DNA of 64,000 nucleotides from Pseudophaeomoniella oleicola (Eukaryota; Ascomycota; Eurotiomycetes; Phaeomoniellales; Phaeomoniellaceae). This document shows positions 17,467-29,180 of this stretch, piece by piece (positions within the stretch are counted from its first letter, which is position 1; the number at the start of each line of letters is the position of its first letter). A program made the translations under genes and the position numbers. Under the pieces are notes generated by a model. It was given only the letters and a program-made list of their open reading frames with translations, was not told where the DNA came from and made no database searches. The stretch lies in the NCBI GenBank assembly GCA_003868215.1, contig QWDQ01000004.1:434001-498000 (forward strand). The letters are read 5' to 3'.

Positions 17467-18171
17467 AGGATACCTACCTAATGTAATCATGTATGGATGG
17501 TGATTAAGGGCAGTGGAAAATTGGTATAGTATCTAAGGTATAGATGGTTCGGATGGGGGATGTTGTTTTTTCCCCCTTTTTTCCCTTCTTCTTCTTCTTC
17601 TTTTGCATATCTAATTTATTGCTATCTATTTATTAGCTGTTTAATTAATGAATGAGATCACGTCCCTAACCTACCTACCTGCACATCTAATTACCTGTTT
17701 GACGAATCCCCCTCCCCTTTCCCAAGGAAGATCAAGAAGAGAGTCGTACTGTGTGTTTGATTGACTACATCGTCTTGCGTGCAAAGATGTTAGGAAAGCT
17801 TTGACCAGCGTTGGGAGGTGTCTTTTGATTGATTGGATCTCATTATCTACAGTTTGCTCGTATTCGTGTGCCGCAAATACTACACAACGGCTATTTATAC
17901 TTGATCTCCAATTCGACGGTGATGCTCCTTCGGCTCCGAGTCTGGGGGTAGTCGTGATATGACTCTTCGGCGCGGGTGACGCGAACGATATCTGTCTCTT
18001 GCATCGTTGATGTGGGTAGATGCCTGCACGAAATAAGATCTGAGTCTGTGCCACCATCAACAAGTATGATGTAGCTTGTATTGAGGTTCAAAAGTCAGGT
18101 TGGGCGTCTTGAGCGGATAGCTTCGTCAAGAAAGGATGTGATCGAGTAATGCTGGTGCATCGCTCCGGAGA
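17467..18171. other. convergent 3-prime spacer with CTT repeat
   Basis: This tail-to-tail spacer lies between the transcription-factor-like gene and AP-1 mu. It contains a run of TTC/CTT triplets near 17585-17602 and T-rich stretches. A minus-strand ORF at 17671-18063 (130 codons) shows no known domain and overlaps what should be the AP-1 mu 3-prime UTR, so I do not call it. Confidence 0.45.
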
Positions 18172-19717
18172 CTACTGAACGTCTGGAAGCCTGACTGCTA
18201 TATCCCCAGATTGAGTGATGTAACGAACCCACGGCAAAGACGGATATTGCAACTATTTGGTGTCAGCGACAATGCATGGCATACTCTGGATAGACTTACC
18301 TTGGGTTCAATGATCTTCAGATATCGCACCTGGATGCCACTCGTCGTAAAATAGGGAATTTCGAACTTCACACTGATCGGTCTTTTCGCCTTGCCTTCAC
18401 CTCGAATACCTCCCATACTACCCCCAAAGCCTCCTGTCATACCGCCACCATGCTCATCGTCCCCCTTGACACTCGGAAGGCCAAGTTCAGCTCGCATTAA
18501 AAATTCTTTGCCGCCTCCAAACTGCTTGATCTTCCATATGATAGCTGATTTCTCCGGTGCATACTGCACTGCGCCGACGTTGGTCCTAAACCTTGGCGAA
18601 TCCGCATCGTCAGGAACAGGAATTGATATCTCCACATTGTTCGCTGTTGATCTTCGTTTGAATTGTGCCCTTGCTTTGAGCATATACTCTATTCTGGAGC
18701 GGGAATGGGTTTCCACGACACATTCTACCCATATGAGTGGTTTGACTTGCGTATTCAGTCGATAGCTCATGAGCTCAAACTCTCCATCTGGTGGGATGAA
18801 ACTGATTGTTCTGTCGTTCTCAAACCGACTTAGTCGGACGCACTGATGGAACTTGACGTCCTCCATTTCCACCGCTTTCCCTCGAGTCGAACGACCGGTA
18901 GTTTCAAACATGACTTTATCGTTCAGACCAAGTCTCAACTCAGGCATACCGGAAAGATAGCACTTCATTTTAACGGCTCCTAGAATCTCTGACCGTAGCA
19001 CGTTACCGGTCGACGAGACCAAAAGGTTGAGCGATTCGACAACGTCGAGGAAGACCTCGTTCTTGCGATATCGTATACCTTCGCTACGCCATGATACTGC
19101 GTTCGTAACCGCGATGGGGGGTCGTGCTTGAACCTCAAGCTTGTGTGATTCTTGAGTGATGTATCTATTGCAGTTAGTGAGAGTCCACTGCTCCATCTGA
19201 TGAACAGCAAATCGTACTCTTGTAAGATCTTCGACTCTGTAGTCTGTGGGTAACCGAAGTCCATCATCTCATCTAAAAGTTCGTAGATGATGACAAAATT
19301 GTCTCGTATGCTTTCCTCTTCGAGCTCCTTAAAGTATTCAGTGAAGACCTCCACAAGCTTGTGGAGGAACAGTAATATCTCGGCGGCATTGGTGTTTCGC
19401 TTCGTCAGCGCAAGGATGTAAAGGTTGTTATGGCGGATGTAGAGATACTATGGTTGAACGTCAGCATGCGTTTCGAGAGAATGTGGTCCTGACTGACATT
19501 GATGCCTTCGTCCGAGAAGCATGGTGGCACGGCTGATGAGTCTTCTTCGGCTTCTGACAAAAGGATGGGAAACTTCTCAACGGCGGACATAGGAATATCT
19601 CCACGGTAGTTTCGGGCCAGAAGGGTCTATCACGACGTCAGCTATCGCAACCTGCATTTGACGAGAGTGCGCATATACCTTGCCCTTCAGATCGAGGAAG
19701 AAGAGCGCGGAGGCCAT
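18172..19717 (-). CDS. APM1: AP-1 clathrin adaptor complex subunit mu
   Basis: This medium subunit of the AP-1 adaptor recognises tyrosine-based sorting signals at the trans-Golgi and endosomes. Five exons (19679-19717, 19498-19626, 19218-19447, 18300-19164, 18172-18252) are separated by introns of 52, 50, 53 and 47 nt and give 447 aa, the usual length. The protein starts MASALFFLDLKGK, continues as a longin-like N-domain (YLYIRHNN, VEVFTEYFKELEEE, LLDEMMDFGYPQ), then the mu-homology domain (EVFLDVVESLNLLVS, MPELRLGLND, SFIPPDGEFELMSY). It ends with QVRYLKIIEPK plus LQYPSLPWVRYIT from the last exon. GGG-rich linker residues precede the last strand. All joins preserve frame. Confidence 0.96.
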
Positions 19718-20265
19718 GATGATAGCAGTATCGTGAGACTTCTCAGATTAGCTAGTCCTCATCATGTGCACGTATGACCATGGGGTGCGCTATTTCCAAG
19801 TCATGAATGGTGTCTTGTAGCCTCGAGGAAATGAGGTCTCCAGACCGCAGATGTCGTGCCTGGCCCACCAGATGTCATTTTCCCAAAATGGTCTAGTCAC
19901 TTTTGCGGATAATCAAAAAGCTCCTCCGCAATCTTCAATTTCATCTTTCTCTCTTTTTCCACCATGCACCCTATTAGACAGTGCAACGCAGTATTTCTCT
20001 CACTTGGTCTGACTTTCTGTTAGCCTGGTAGGATTTCACATTGCTGAACTTTGCGATTCTGAGGTGCAAAGACTGAGCTATTTGCATGGTTCCATAAGAG
20101 CTGGCCAAGTATTTTGCCCTTGGGCTTCTGGTTGCTTGGGCGGTGTCAGAGGAACCAGACATGATGATACGTCCATATTATATGAGTATATGTACAGTGA
20201 TATACAGTTGTTGCGATGTAGTCGCTTTATTTCAACTCCTTTCAAATGCCCTTGTACAAAACTTC
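19718..20265. promoter_or_regulatory. spacer: APM1 promoter and MRPL15 3-prime flank
   Basis: This separates two minus-strand genes. It contains a 62-codon minus-strand ORF with an ATG (19974-20162) that I could not match to anything; it could be an upstream ORF in the APM1 leader or chance. No other structure was noted. Confidence 0.4.
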
Positions 20266-21201
20266 CTATGACTCTTCTTTTGTGGACGGTGTTTCCGTCA
20301 ACTGCTTCCGTGATAAAGCCTTCACTTTACGAAGGACCCTTTCAGTTCCTATCGTATCTGCAAGTTCCTTGCCGTGCTCGTGTGCCAATGCTCCAATTAT
20401 CGCAAACAAGGACTGTGCCATAACCATCTCGTATCCTGACATAGGCAAATTCGACGGCTATTACAGAAGATTAGCGAAGATGTTGTAGAAGGAAGGAAGA
20501 GACGCCTCACATCTTTCGGGGTCCACCTTAGGACATTTTGTAGGCCGTATGACTCGGCAATTCTGCACATCTGCTTATGGTGTAAGATCCAGTCCTTGCC
20601 TCTGCCACTGAGAATCTCAATGCCATTGAGATCTTCATGCTCAAAAGGCGTCCTTCCCCAGGGATCGCTCTGGTCTTTTAGATACACATTTGGAGGAATT
20701 TTTAGCACTCCCAACGATGCTTGTAATGAAAGAATTCGTTTTCCTTGACGGAGTCAGCCTGGAGGTCGCATCACTGGATTAGACATGTTCCCTACCGAAA
20801 AATGCTAAGCGGTCGTTGTAACCTCTTCTGCCGAAATCAAAACTTTTATGTGTAACTGCCAGCCACTTGGTTTCTTCTGAGAGCATCACCTTGTCTGATG
20901 CAAAGAACCGTTTGTAGAATTGGTCAAGCTTTTCGGGGCTATTGTTGACTGGAAGCTCTGATCGATCTACTGATTTTCTGCGTGACGGTATAGGAGCTTT
21001 CATAGCAGATGGAGTCTGTGACCATCTTGATCTCGATCGATCTTGGACTTCGGCGCTCTGTGAGGTAGATCTAGACGTGGAAAAGGAGCGAGCTCGTCGA
21101 GGCGCATGTCGAGGAAGTTGGTGCAGGCATGAAGGACAGAATGATGCCTGGTTCGATGGACGTAGAGCCGCAACTACTCTCGAAGACGACTTGGCAGCCA
21201 T
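20266..21201 (-). CDS. MRPL15: mitochondrial large-subunit ribosomal protein mL57, RNase III-like
   Basis: Exons are 20796-21201, 20511-20743 and 20266-20457 with introns of 52 and 53 nt, giving 276 aa. The N-terminus is rich in Arg, Ser and Ala (MAAKSSSRVVAALRPS ... RRARSFSTSRST), a good mitochondrial presequence. The body is a degenerate RNase III fold: WLAVTHKSFDFGRRGYNDRLAFFGKRIL, where the catalytic acidic residues of true RNase III are not evident, so a structural role is expected. The C-terminal helix carries SGYEMVMAQSLFAIIGALAHEHG. In fungi this architecture is the mitoribosomal protein mL57 (yeast MRPL15). The ATG at 21201 is preferred because upstream in-frame sequence lacks a good start. 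It diverges from the p24 gene. Confidence 0.82.
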
Positions 21202-21488
21202 CACGCAAGAAATAAGAAGACGAGTCCCAGAGATTACGCTTCTTTCAAGAGCGCATGACACGACCTTTGATGCTGCCAATCCGACTTCTTTGCACAATTT
21301 GCATTGATCTCGAGATTGTCCGCGGATGGGAACTTTTGACTGCGAAGCGGCCCGCAAGCCCCGTAATTTGGAGACAGCAAACACCAGATCTCCAGGATCG
21401 CGTCTCCTTGCACCTCAGTAGGAATACAGGCTTGTTCACATCTCAGCTGATGCTGATCCTGGAATAATTGCAGCTACCGGTCGTGAAC
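21202..21488. promoter_or_regulatory. divergent promoter MRPL15 / p24 gene
   Basis: 287 bases separate the two start codons, which face away from each other. No specific site was recognised. Confidence 0.4.
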
Positions 21489-22270
21489 ATGCAGTCGCTC
21501 TCTATGCTGCTGGCGCTATGCGCCTTTTACTTCTCGTATGTCTCAGCAACGGCTTTGACATACAAACTCGACGCCAATGAGAAAGCATGCTTCTTTGCAA
21601 ACAACCCTCAAGCTGGCTCTAAGATTGCTTTCTATTTTGCAGTAGGTCTCATAAACAAGATTGTTCCCAATTGCCTCAGCCACCCCGTTGATGCTTGCCA
21701 ATTTACGTCCCGCCAATACTCTAGGCACCCTCGCTATCACTTTATCTTCATGCCTTTATACTAACAGGCTATCTTTCTCTTCAGGTCCAATCCGGTGGCT
21801 CCTTTGACGTCGACTACACCATTTTTGCACCCAATGATAAGATTGTTACGGCTGAACACAAACAACGCCAAGGGGATTTTGTCTTCACCGGTCAACAAGT
21901 TGGCGATTACAGCTTCTGCTTCAACAACGAGATGAGTACCTTCGCCGAGAAGATGGTGGATTTCGAGATCGCAGTTGAAAATGATCCCACCCACCGCGCC
22001 ACTCTCCCTTCCAAAGCTGGCACAACTCCCGAGCAGACGACTCAACTCGAAGAGTCTATCCTGAAAATCCAGGGTCAGCTGTCTACGGTCTCGAGGATGC
22101 AGAAGTATTTCCGGACACGAGAGAACAGAAACTTCAGTACTGTAAGATCTACGGAGAGAAGGATTTTTAATTTCAGCTTGATTGAAGTGGTTATGATGGT
22201 CGGAATGGCGGGCTTGCAGGTTCTCGTAGTTCGATTCTTCTTCCAGGGCGCAAGGAGAGGATATGTATGA
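21489..22270 (+). CDS. p24 (emp24/gp25L) family cargo receptor
   Basis: p24 proteins cycle between ER and Golgi in COPII/COPI vesicles and help select GPI-anchored and other cargo. Exons are 21489-21641 and 21785-22270 with a 143-nt intron, giving 212 aa. A signal peptide (MQSLSMLLALCAFYFSYVSA) is followed by the GOLD domain starting ALTYKLDANEKACFF, with the second conserved cysteine in GDYSFCFNNEMSTF. Then come a coiled-coil segment, a single membrane span near residues 180-202, and a short tail ending QGARRGYV. The RTRENRNFSTVRSTERR segment before the membrane is typical. By overall pattern it fits the yeast Erp2/Erp3/Erp4 group better than Emp24 or Erv25; the subgroup is inference. Confidence 0.9.
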
Positions 22271-22465
22271 GGTGTTACGGACTCTACTAGGGCAAGGAAA
22301 AGTCGTATGGCAACCAGTGTTAGCAATATTATAGCACTGCCGGGAAACATGGATGACACGGTGGCACACGAGGTCGATCGCGGTCTTACATTACAGACAT
22401 GACTGTATGAACAATATAGCATTTGAACTTCCATTCCCGAAACCTGGTATTGCTAACATGAGAAC

Positions 22466-25313
22466 CTAATCCAGTCCGACCCATTGCTCGTCAAGATCGT
22501 CTTCGCCGTCGAGAGAGCCGTCTCCATCGAGGCTAGTCTCATCTGTGCCCCTTCCTTCCCCATTTACAACTGCCGTTATCCCTTTCTGCCCGTCAAGCTT
22601 CTTCCTCATCTTGCCCTGTTCCAAAATGAAATCTAAGTTCTCCAAGTTACCTTCTGCCACTCTCCTAATATTCTTCGCCGTACCATCGATACCTCTCTTG
22701 AGTCGTCTCAAAACCTCTGCCCATTCGCCTGTGCCAACACCGGCTGCAGCAGTGCCTGTCACAATTCCTGAGCTGGTGTCCTTTATATATCGCCCATGCC
22801 ATGATAGGAGCGACTTGCACCATAAGAGATGAAGCTCGAGGTGTCGAGAGGTTTCCATTTCCGTACCGACGAAACGAAGTAGTCGGGCAAGATACACGAG
22901 CGGTATGTCGCGAGATAAAGTATCAATACCGTTATAGGGGATGGAAAGGTAGACTCTCCGGATTAAAGAATTGTCGTTCAGACGGAAGGCCATGATTAGT
23001 GCCTTCAGATAATCCTTTTCATCGTGCAGGGTGGCGAGGATGTTTTCAGGTGTGATATCCAGATCGAGATCGAAGGGATCGAATGTTGGAAGGGCGGAAT
23101 CTAGGCTATAAAGCAGAAGGCCTTCGGTCGAAGCCGCACAAAAGCTACGCCCAGTAGGAGAAAATTCTACACTCGTGACCCTGACTTCTGGGTGCTTTTG
23201 TTTACGGGACGTCGCATCGCCACGTTTTGCACCTGGGAGAGAGCGGTCGATTCTGTCTTCCAGGTCGGACGCTTCACCGTCTGTGTCAAGTAGGGTAGAT
23301 GGCATGCCATTCGACAAGATGGCAGAAGAGTTGAGGAATTCTTGTGTACCAGAAAGGGAGAGATTGATGCTAACGGTAAACTTTTTCAAGAGCGTCAGGG
23401 TGGATACAGCGTAGAGGCAAACGTATTTGGAATGACCAGCCGCGAGGAGGCAGGTACCATCAGCTGAGTAGGTAATAGAAGTGAAGGATTTGGTTGACGA
23501 TGAGTTTGCCGCTGTGCGTCGATCTGTGAGCTTACGGCCACCGGAGATATCGCGGCGCCCGTCAAGGACCGATGACTGCATCCCTGTTGATATCGTCCAG
23601 AAGGTGAGCTGGCCATCAAGAGTACTGGCAGCAAGCTGTTGTGAGTCTGGTCGCACGGACAAGGACAGGACTTCTGACTGCAACTGCAATGGTTCTGAAA
23701 CTTGTGTCCGTGAGAATATAGACCACAGTCTAATGGTGTGGTCCCACGAGCCGGAAACTAGTGTTTGTCCATCCGGTGTAAATGCTAGGGTAGAAATAGG
23801 CCCTTCATGGCCAGATAATTGATCAAGCAGTTGTCCAGTCTGAACACTCCAGACGTGTATATCAAAACTGTCCAAAGATGCTGCACATACGACCTCACCA
23901 GATGGATCAATAGCCACAGACGAGAACGATAATCTTGTTGGTGCTGTGAAAGTGCGGAAGTTTCGATAACGCAGCATGTCCCATGCTCGTATTGATCCAT
24001 CCAACGACGCTGTGAAGAGGACATTGCCGCGCTTTGAGTAGCACGACGACGTGACGCCGGACGAATGCTCGGTGAAAGTTGCAATATGGAATCCAGAAGA
24101 GAGATCCCAGATCTTGACCTTACCGTCGTCGGCACAGGTAATGATCCTTGTCCCATCGGGCGAGTAGGACAAGGTATTCATGCTGTCGAGATGTGATTGC
24201 TGTTTCAATATGTAAGACTCTGACTGCCATTCCCACACCAAGAGCTGCCCGTGCTTTGACGAGCCAAACGCCAACCATTCGCCAGTCTTGTTCGTTGCGA
24301 TGTGTGATATCTCGGATTGCGAGATGTTCAGAGTGTGTATGTTGGTGAAGTCAGGAAGTTCATACAGGCCAAACAATCCGTTTGAGAATCCAACTGTGAG
24401 GAGTTTCGATGAGGGGTGAAACGAAGCGCAGTTAACTTTTGCGTTATTTTGCAGAAAGTAATTCCTCTGAACGATCCGCCACCTCTCGTCCTCGATGGTG
24501 ACCAAAGCGTCGTCTGCACCGTTTTGCTGGGGAGCAGTAACATACTCCCAGCGGAATAGAGCTCCATCCTGGCTTACCGTGTAGATGGACTCCTGGTCAG
24601 CGGAGAACCAAGCAGCTTTCACGCTTTCTCTGTGTCCGGCAAGAACTGTGGGTTCGAACCCTTCCTCCGGATCCAAACTCCATATCCGGGCTGTCAAGTC
24701 TTTCGATGCACTAAGGAAGAACCTCGAATCTGCGGACCAGACAATGCTTTGTACAGTATCGAAATGGCCTCCATACTCTCTATGAAGTACGAATGGTGCA
24801 AACTCAACTTCTCCTGCTCTATTCGTGTCTGGTGTCGATGGCGTCTTCCATACTTGTATTTTGCGGCCTATGGCCACGACAAAATGTTTACCAGATGGAG
24901 CAAAAGCTAGCGCAGACACTGGCGACTTGAAGGAAAAGCGGAATATGGCGAGACGGCGAGGGAATATTGTTAGAATGGCGCGGCCATCTTCATCGACGGA
25001 AAGAAGCAGGTTGCCCTGAGGATTGAGGTCTATGCATGTAATGTTTTTGCGATGTGCGAAAGGAAGTGTATAGTTCGAGTTCCTGGACACGAGTCAGAAG
25101 GCCAGCAGTGTTGTATTCATTAGACAAACTCACGTTGTCAGATTGAAGACGGACACTCTATTGCCGACCGGAGACAGCAATGACTGGCCATCGGGCGTGA
25201 AGAGCAAATTGCCCCTGCCATAGACTGTACCAAGAAGGTTGGAGAACTGGGAATGGTCAGAACAAGTTTGATGATAATGCGAACCATTTCCTTACCTTGA
25301 AATCAGTCTTCAT
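22466..25313 (-). CDS. PWP2: periodic tryptophan protein 2, U3 snoRNP (UTP-B) component
   Basis: PWP2 is a core scaffold of the SSU processome for 18S rRNA maturation in the nucleolus. Exons are 25296-25313 (18 nt, MKTDFK), 25134-25246 and 22466-25082; introns are 49 and 51 nt. The protein is 915 aa. The N-terminus reads FSNLLGTVYGRGNLLFTPDG and continues into two seven-bladed WD40 propellers with repeated GH...WD/WS signatures (for example SASKDLTARIWSLDP, SGSWDHTIRLWSIF). The C-terminal region (from about residue 730, ENILATLHDEKDYLKALIMA) is the UTP12-type helical domain, and the end is acidic. Length and architecture match the family. It is convergent with the p24 gene (195-bp gap) and divergent from CDC12. 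Confidence 0.96.
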
Positions 25314-25661
25314 GGCGCAGGACTGCCATTATCACCCAAGGCGCATTACTCTTCTCTCGATCCTCGTAAATGCAAGTTCCAAAAATTTGGCGGCAGAGAA
25401 TACTGCCGGCAGAATATGCTCGCCGCTCAGTACCAGATAAGGTTTAGTGGGTGGCCGTCGGAGTACTGGTCTGGGGAAGGGTCGACCATCGAAAAAGGGG
25501 AAGCATCTCAGTTGTAGTGACACGAAGCAACCTCTCAACAGAAGGTATCAGCTCCTTCATCTTTTTGATCTTTTTCTTTTAGCAGGTTCTTTGCCTGCGA
25601 TTCGATCTATATTGTAATTCTCCGTACTTCTGCAACAGTCAACTCAGAGCGCCTTTACAGA
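25314..25661. promoter_or_regulatory. divergent promoter PWP2 / CDC12
   Basis: 348 bases lie between start codons facing away from each other. A T-rich, CT-rich stretch (about 25556-25582) lies roughly 80 bases before the CDC12 start. Nothing else was recognised. Confidence 0.4.
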
Positions 25662-27095
25662 ATGGCACCATCACTTGAGTCCGCGTCCCCTATCGGGATT
25701 GCCAATGTAAGCTGCTGCTCAGAGAGCGTACATCTTTATGAACTACACAACTGACTACCCTCTTCCACAGCTTCCAAATCAAAGGTATTTACATAAGCGC
25801 ATGTGAATTCGTAAGGATCTGACCTATGTCATGCAGACACAAAATTGTCGCAAAGCGAGGAGCGGCTTTCACTATTATGGTAGATCAATGCTCCCTCAAC
25901 AACACTTATCGAATGCTTACACTCGCGTCAGGTCGCTGGTGAATCTGGTTTGGGAAAGACTACATTTATCAACACGCTGTTCTCTACCACGATCAAAAAC
26001 TATGCCGACCACAAGAAGCGCCACGCTAAGCAAATGGACAAGACTGTTGAGATCGAAATCACCAAAGCCGAGCTGGAAGAGAAATTCTTCAAAGGTATTC
26101 CCCCTTGCCAAGTATCCTCTTCGTTGATTATCTAACACTATAATAGTCCGACTGACTGTGATCGATACACCTGGATTTGGCGATTATGTCAACAACAGAG
26201 ACTCATGGATGCCAATCATCGAGTTTCTTGACGACCAGCACGAATCATATATGTTGCAGGAACAACAACCAAAGCGTGCAGACAAGATTGACCTCCGAGT
26301 GCACGCCTGCTTGTATTTCATCAGGCCCACGGGTCACACTCTCAAACCCCTCGATATCGAAGTCATGAAGCGACTGAGCTCCCGCGTCAATTTGATTCCA
26401 GTTGTCGCAAAGGCGGATACCCTCTCCCCTGGTGATCTCGCACGCTTCAAGGCTCGCATCAGGAATGTTATCGAAGCGCAAGGCATCAAGATCTACGAAC
26501 CTCCCGTAGAAGAAGATGATGAGCAAGCTGCGCAACATGCACGAAGCCTGATGGCCGCCATGCCATTCGCTGTCATTGGTAGCGAGAAGGATGTCAAAGT
26601 CCAAGATGGAAAGGACGTCAAGATTGTCAAGGGTCGTCAATATGCTTGGGGTGTTGCGGAGGTTGAGAATGAGGATCACTGTGACTTCAAGAAGCTGCGT
26701 TCCATACTCATCAGAACGCACATGCTCGATCTGATCCACACTACCGAGGAGTCACACTACGAAGCTTATCGCGCCCAACAGATGGAGACCAGAAAATTCG
26801 GCGAGGCACGACCAAGGAAGCTGGACAATCCCAAGTTCAAGGAAGAGGAAGAAAACCTTCGAAAACGCTTCACCGAGCAAGTCAAGGTCGAGGAACAGAG
26901 ATTTCGCCAGTGGGAGCAGAAGCTCATTGCGGAGAGAGACAAGCTCAACAAAGACTTGGAAACCACGCACGCCGCGTATGAAACCCCTCTCTCTTGTCAA
27001 ATCAAGTACGCTAACGCAGATGTAGTATCAAACAGTTGGAAGGAGAGCTCGAGCAGATGCAGGGAAGCGCTGCTCGCAGCCATGGTCGTCGTTAA
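25662..27095 (+). CDS. CDC12: septin, Cdc12/AspC type
   Basis: This GTP-binding protein assembles into hetero-oligomeric septin filaments at septa and hyphal necks. Six exons (25662-25706, 25771-25784, 25837-25879, 25932-26094, 26147-26975, 27026-27095) are separated by introns of 64, 52, 52, 52 and 50 nt, giving 387 aa. Exon 2 is only 14 nt. Visible are the P-loop GESGLGKTT, G3 DTPGFGD, G4 AKAD, the septin unique element near GRQYAWGVAEVENEDHCDF, and a C-terminal coiled coil from about residue 315 (KFKEEEENLRKRF ... ) to the end. An N-terminal IGIANLPNQRHKIV matches Cdc12 orthologues. The last exon changes frame relative to the open frame that runs on past the donor, and this restores the coiled coil. 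Confidence 0.93.
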
Positions 27096-27707
27096 CCCGT
27101 TGCTCGTATCTTTGATGTTCCTAATTGGAAGCATTTGTAACGGAAAAGCGATTCTCATGTTGGGGTGAGTTGTCTGCTGGTGGTTATTCGCCTCGTTGAC
27201 TGCTATAATTTTTGGGACGCAGCGGGCTACGGAGTAGAGCTAGCGCTTGATGGATTATACCTTTCTACGATTATTCTTGATTTATTTGTCCTCGTTCCCG
27301 ACTCTACCAAAGTAGATAGATAAAACTTTCTTATTGCTGGCTGCGGGCATCGTGATACTCGACGTCAAGAGAATGAACCTAACTCGTTGTCTGTGCACAC
27401 TTCATGATTTTGATACTAAAGGTGTGTTATATAGTATAGTCTACTTCGTAAGAATATAATAAGCTGTGGTCTGAATATCCAGGACAGTGATGGAATCATT
27501 CAGTTTCAGCTGTTGTATTTGCTTGGCCATGTCCGTTCTTCGAAGACGTAGTAATATATTTTCTTTCTCCACATCCACGACTACAACAGATTCCTGCGTG
27601 TCAGTCATAGTGTCTCTCAACTGCCTTGTGTCAAGTACTCGTGATGGACACCTGATAGAAGCCTTGGGTCATGTACTGTTGGGAGGAATGAGGCTCAGAG
27701 TCAAGAG
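27096..27707. other. spacer between CDC12 and the WDR83-like gene
   Basis: This tandem spacer should hold the CDC12 3-prime UTR and the WDR83 promoter. It is AT-rich in the middle (27400-27480). No gene-like ORF was seen. Confidence 0.4.
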
Positions 27708-29180
27708 ATGGCACAGAAAGGCCTCTCAAACAGTATTGTCAATATAATCGCGACTCATGCCGGTACGTGCAATAATCTCTGTTGTTCCAAACTTCATTTC
27801 CATCTGCTCAATCCCCATTCTTGGTTACAAACCGGGCTAGAATATTGCTATTCGATTTCCATATTCCAAGACTTCGCACTTTTGGTTTCTTTCATGAAAA
27901 AAGGAAGTTAAACAATCTGCCACTCTTGGAATCACGCTGGAGCTGCAAGGATGTTTATTGCCTTAGTAGCAGGCCCGGTGCCGTTTCTTGAGATATTTCC
28001 ATAGCTTTGAACGCAGGTCTCAGGTCTACTTCGCATCCAGGAGATATGTCTGCCCCATGCTGCTTTACCTGGCCCTATACTCATGAAATACAGAGAACCT
28101 ACTAGTCATCTATGCGTGCTTTGACCTTCCGCTATCCCGAATCTTCTTTGCTGACATAGTACTGTAATAGGGCCTATAAACGCGTTGACCTTTTCCTCCG
28201 ACACCGCGACGTACCTTATCACTGGTTCTTCCGACCGTCAAATCCACCTTCACCGGGTCGAACCTGCTACTAACGCATCTCGACATTCGACTTCTCCAAT
28301 ACAACGCTATTCTGCCCACGGCTATCCTGTACTCTCCTTGTCTTGCTCTCTCAGTAACCAGACTTTTGCCTCCTCAGGTGGGGATCGCACGGGTCCGTTC
28401 CTCTGGGATGTTTCTAGTGCGAGTACCATTCGCCGTTTTGGAAGCAACTCGAACCAGGGGCATACGGGCAGGATCCCGGCCGTGATCTTCGCAGGAGATG
28501 ACGACAGTCTGTTAATTTCCGGGAGCGATGACCGAAGTGTGCGAATATGGGATGTCAAAAGCCGGGATAGCAGACCGGTAATGGTCTGGGACGAAGCCAA
28601 AGATGGCATTACCTGCTTAAGCCTGGCGGCAGAAAGGGGGAACGGCAGAGGACTGCCATGGGAAGTGCTCACAGGATCTGTGGATGGCAGAGTCAGGACG
28701 TACGATATAAGAAATGGGCGATGCATTACAGATGTGATGCCTGCTCCTGTTGTCAGTCTGGACGTAACCAAAGATGGAGGTGCGATGTTGGTTGGATGCA
28801 TGGACTCCAGGTTAAGGTTACTGGATAGGAGTGAAGGGACCTTATTGCAAAGTTTTGGTGGCGACAACGAGGAAAATCAGGAGACAAGTCCGTCCCAGTC
28901 AGGCTTCGTGAACACGAGCGTCCGTCTAAGATCCGCCCTCAGTGCTGATGAGAAGCTTGTAGCTGTTGGGAGTGAGGTAGACGGCTTCGTAAGAGCATGG
29001 GATGTTCTTAGTGGACGCGAGGTCGATGGCGTTGATACATCTCAAGCAACTTCCACCCCCAATGCTCAGCCAGGCAAATGCGTCTCGATCCTCGCCTTCA
29101 GGAAAGGGCAAAGTTCCCGGACCGGAGATATCTGGGCTTGCGGTGGCCTTGATGGCATCGCACGTGTCTATGGACGGTGA
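27708..29180 (+). CDS. WDR83: WD40 protein of the WDR83/MORG1 type
   Basis: WDR83-type proteins are single WD40 propellers linked to spliceosome and MAP-kinase scaffolding. The main exon is 28171-29180. The N-terminus needs an upstream exon, and the best candidate is 27708-27762: joining GACTCATGCCG to GGCCTATAAACGC gives ATHAGPINALTFSSD, which matches the usual first-blade pattern. The 408-nt intron this implies (27763-28170) is unusually long for this window, so an extra small exon is possible. The resulting protein is 354 aa. Repeats are visible at LITGSSDRQIHLH, SGGDRTGPFLWDVSS, SGSDDRSVRIWDVKS, TGSVDGRVRTYDIRN and CGGLDGIARVYGR. The family is secure, the first exon less so. Confidence 0.78.

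Noticed and set aside
17671-18063. 130-codon minus-strand ORF
   Set aside because: Falls in the expected 3-prime UTR of APM1 and has no recognisable domain.
19974-20162. 62-codon minus-strand ORF with ATG
   Set aside because: Could be a small protein or an upstream ORF of APM1, but nothing beyond an open frame supports it.
24651-24660. GGTTCGAACC, tRNA B-box-like
   Set aside because: It lies inside the PWP2 coding exon and no tRNA cloverleaf can be drawn around it.
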